Below are positions 32,649 through 34,558 of a DNA stretch of 34,558 bases, piece after piece. The DNA comes from CAYVGO01 sp964450725 (lineage in GTDB: Bacteria; Bacteroidota; Bacteroidia; Bacteroidales; UBA932). Every line of letters starts with the position of its first letter. Position 1 is the first letter of the stretch. The notes beneath the pieces were generated by a model, which made no database searches, was not told the DNA's origin, and saw only the letters and a program-made list of their open reading frames with translations. The translations under genes and the position numbers were made by a program. The DNA is taken from contig CAYVGO010000021.1 in the NCBI GenBank assembly GCA_964450725.1, forward strand, positions 1 to 34,558, in the 5' to 3' direction.

Positions 32649-33770
32649 GTGCTTATTGTTATAGATAAAAATATTCCTTTTGTAGGGCAAATATTTGAGC
32701 CGTTTTTTGAAGTAAAATATTTACCTTATCAGGAAATTAATCAAGCCGCCGTGCGTCAGGCGGATGTATTGTTGATAAGAACAAGAACCCACTGTAATCA
32801 AGCATTACTTCAAGACAGTAATATCAAATTGATTGTTTCCGCAACCATAGGTACAGACCATTTAGATACCCAATATTTAGAAAGTGCAGGTATTACATGG
32901 CGAAATGTTCCCGGCTGCAATGCCACTGCTGTTGTGCAATATGTTTTTACGGCATTGTCGGTTTTTTCTACAAAAACAGCGCAGCCACTTGACGGAAAGG
33001 TTTTAGGAGTTGTAGGAGTGGGAAATATAGGTAGAAAAGTTGTAGAAGGGGCAGAAAAGTTGGGAATGAAAGTACTATGCTGCGACCCTTTGAGACAGCA
33101 ACAAGAAAACTTACCTCACTTTGTGGACTTGCAAACCATTGCAGAAAACGCGGATATTGTAACCCTACATACCTCCTATACACAGCATGGAAACTTTCCG
33201 ACCTACCATTTGTTGAATCAAGATTTTTTTAATCGCTGTAAGACTAACTTGTGGCTTGTCAATACTTCCAGAGGAGAAGTGATAGATGAAGTTGCTTTGC
33301 TAAAAGCGCTTTCAGATAACAGCAAAATTGCTCAAATTGCTTTAGATGTATGGGAAGGCGAACCGCAAATTACACATCAGAATCTACCTTACTTAGTTAA
33401 TATTGCTACTCCACACATTGCCGGATATTCTTTGAGAGGAAAGATTAATGCTTCTCGACAAGCGGTACAACAAATTGCTGATTTCCATCAATTGCCGCTG
33501 CAATTCACAACACCTCACTTACCTGTAGTTACAATGTCTAATGATTGCTGCGGAATGTCTAATGAAGAGACCGTAAAAAAAATAATTTTACAAACCTATG
33601 ATATTGAACAGGAAACCCGACAGTTTTTAGAAGATATTACGTTAGCCGAAAAAATACGTTCAGAATACCAATATCGGCTTTCATTTGAAGATTTTATCAT
33701 TAAAACTGCAGATAATCAACAATTGTCAGAACAACTTACAACCTTAGGATTTCAGATAGATAATGGATAA
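32649..33770 (+). CDS. pdxB: Erythronate-4-phosphate dehydrogenase (373 aa)
   Basis: Second step of the DXP-independent pyridoxal 5'-phosphate pathway. Starts at GTG 32649. D-isomer hydroxyacid dehydrogenase fold: NAD-binding GVVGVGNIGRKVVEGAEKLG (~residues 119-138), catalytic Arg in NTSRGEVIDE, Glu in WEGEP and His in TPHIAGYS. The N-terminal IVIDKNIPF and TIGTDHLD are PdxB features, and the C-terminal dimerisation region is present. Overlaps tcdA by 8 nt. Confidence 0.94.
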   Translation: MLIVIDKNIPFVGQIFEPFFEVKYLPYQEINQAAVRQADVLLIRTRTHCNQALLQDSNIKLIVSATIGTDHLDTQYLESAGITWRNVPGCNATAVVQYVFTALSVFSTKTAQPLDGKVLGVVGVGNIGRKVVEGAEKLGMKVLCCDPLRQQQENLPHFVDLQTIAENADIVTLHTSYTQHGNFPTYHLLNQDFFNRCKTNLWLVNTSRGEVIDEVALLKALSDNSKIAQIALDVWEGEPQITHQNLPYLVNIATPHIAGYSLRGKINASRQAVQQIADFHQLPLQFTTPHLPVVTMSNDCCGMSNEETVKKIILQTYDIEQETRQFLEDITLAEKIRSEYQYRLSFEDFIIKTADNQQLSEQLTTLGFQIDNG

Positions 33771-34482
33771 TTGGTTTTCACGTACGGAATTATTACTTGG
33801 CCAAAAGACATTACAGACTCTCAAACATCAACATATTTTGGTCGTCGGAGTCGGTGGGGTCGGGGCTTATGCCGCAGAAATGCTATGTCGTGCCGGAATA
33901 GGGCAACTCACCATCGTAGATGCTGATACCGTACAGCCGAGTAATATTAATCGACAGTTGATAGCACTGCACTCCACTGTAAATAAGTCTAAAGTTGAAA
34001 TATTGAAGCATCGGCTGTTAGACATCAATCCGCAATTGAAAATTACGGCATTACAACAGTTTATTTGTGATGAAGAAACAGATGTTTTACTTTCTAATCC
34101 TTATGATTATGTGGTTGATGCCATTGATACCTTAGCCCCTAAGGTAAATCTTATTAAAAAGACTTTAGTACGTAATTATCCATTAGTTTCTGCTATGGGA
34201 GCGGGTGCTAAGAGTGATCCTGCCAAAATTCGTATTGCAGATATTTCAAAGTCTCATACCTGTTATCTTGCGTATGCTTTGCGAAAGCGGTTACACAAAA
34301 TGGGAATTTACAGTGGATTTCAGGTTGTGTTTTCAGAGGAAAAACCGGAGGATAAAGCCATTGTAGCCGTTGATGACCAACAAAATAAAAAATCGATGGT
34401 GGGTACTATTTCCTATATGCCCGCTATCTTTGGATGTATGGCAGCCTCTGTTGTTTTGCGATACTATATGAATCAACCCTAA
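33763..34482 (+). CDS. tcdA: tRNA threonylcarbamoyladenosine dehydratase TcdA (239 aa)
   Basis: E1-like enzyme that cyclises t6A to ct6A at tRNA position 37. ATP-binding motif VVGVGGVGAYAAEMLCRAGI (~residues 27-46), followed by IVDADTVQPSNINRQL and VVDAIDTLAPKVNLI. Length fits the ~240-270-aa family. Start overlaps pdxB end, giving likely translational coupling. Confidence 0.94.
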   Translation: MDNWFSRTELLLGQKTLQTLKHQHILVVGVGGVGAYAAEMLCRAGIGQLTIVDADTVQPSNINRQLIALHSTVNKSKVEILKHRLLDINPQLKITALQQFICDEETDVLLSNPYDYVVDAIDTLAPKVNLIKKTLVRNYPLVSAMGAGAKSDPAKIRIADISKSHTCYLAYALRKRLHKMGIYSGFQVVFSEEKPEDKAIVAVDDQQNKKSMVGTISYMPAIFGCMAASVVLRYYMNQP

Positions 34483-34505
34483 GCATAAAATGGAGAATAC
34501 TGAAT

Positions 34506-34558
34506 ACGGAATATGTGCAGGAGGTTTCCCCATGTTGGGAAAGTCTGCCGCAGCCGTG
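34506..34558 (+). other. Window-end segment: possible repeat end or start of a gene
   Basis: CGGAATATGTGCAGGA at 34508-34523 resembles the RAYT-family repeat end (CGGAATATGTGCAAG at 7489-7503). A short palindrome TTTCCC-CATGTT-GGGAAA follows at 34525-34542. Alternatively AGGAGG (34519-34524) and ATG at 34532, spaced by 7 nt, could begin a gene (MLGKSAAAV) running off the window. Sequence beyond the window is needed to choose between them. Confidence 0.3.

Noticed and set aside
34490..34558. Firm call of a new gene at the window end
   Set aside because: Only 23 open codons are visible and the segment also resembles a RAYT-family repeat end; not enough to decide.

Overview
The window is AT-rich and reads as a chromosomal segment of a Bacteroidota bacterium, most likely Bacteroidales. 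The basis is the gene complement: a bacterial V-type ATPase with the DUF2764 subunit, a long RelA/SpoT enzyme, SufC/SufD, a MreBCD-PBP2-RodA cluster, WbqC, a POT peptide transporter, PdxB, an IS4-type element with a DUF4372 transposase, and RAYT-like repeats. No tRNA, rRNA or CRISPR array was seen.

Region 1 (1-7278) is an accessory array of short toxin/immunity cassettes, all on the + strand. Each toxin gene has a near-identical N-terminal block ending in a junction motif like WRMLGVAE, followed by an unrelated C-terminal domain and a small partner gene. Many junctions are a few bases or overlap (TAATG, ATGA). The order is: toxin A (cut by the window edge) - ImmA1 - toxin B - ImmB - tail stub of a second toxin A - ImmA2 - toxin C (PD-(D/E)XK-like) - ImmC1 - tail stub of a second toxin C - ImmC2 - toxin D (HHG nuclease, broken by an insertion sequence) - ImmD - a lone leader fragment. 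The two duplicated immunity genes are each preceded by the last ~20 codons of the matching toxin. This is direct evidence that toxins are replaced by recombination while immunity genes are kept.

Region 2 (7240-9631) is a repeat-rich scar. It holds truncated leader ORFs, a 544-bp element with 20-bp inverted ends around a decayed RAYT-like transposase, thirteen 20-bp tandem repeats, a small helical protein, a 75-bp MITE-like inverted repeat and a secreted YD-like protein.

Region 3 (9829-34482) is mostly core genome: RSH (ppGpp metabolism), SufC and SufD separated by an AbiEii-type toxin pair, NadD, V-ATPase E/DUF2764/A/B, two lipoprotein genes (one a putative zinc metallopeptidase), a strong hairpin, the rod-shape cluster mreB-mreC-mreD-mrdA-rodA, ndk, a DUF151 nuclease, a WbqC protein, a POT transporter, PdxB and TcdA. 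Unusual points are three zinc-finger-like (RIS) motifs in RSH, the absence of V-ATPase D/I/K genes after B, and an Asn in the POT ExxER motif.

The strongest candidate for an undescribed system is the toxin/immunity array with its leader block, tail stubs and conversion tracts. All functional names are assigned from motifs and recall of families; no database search was run.
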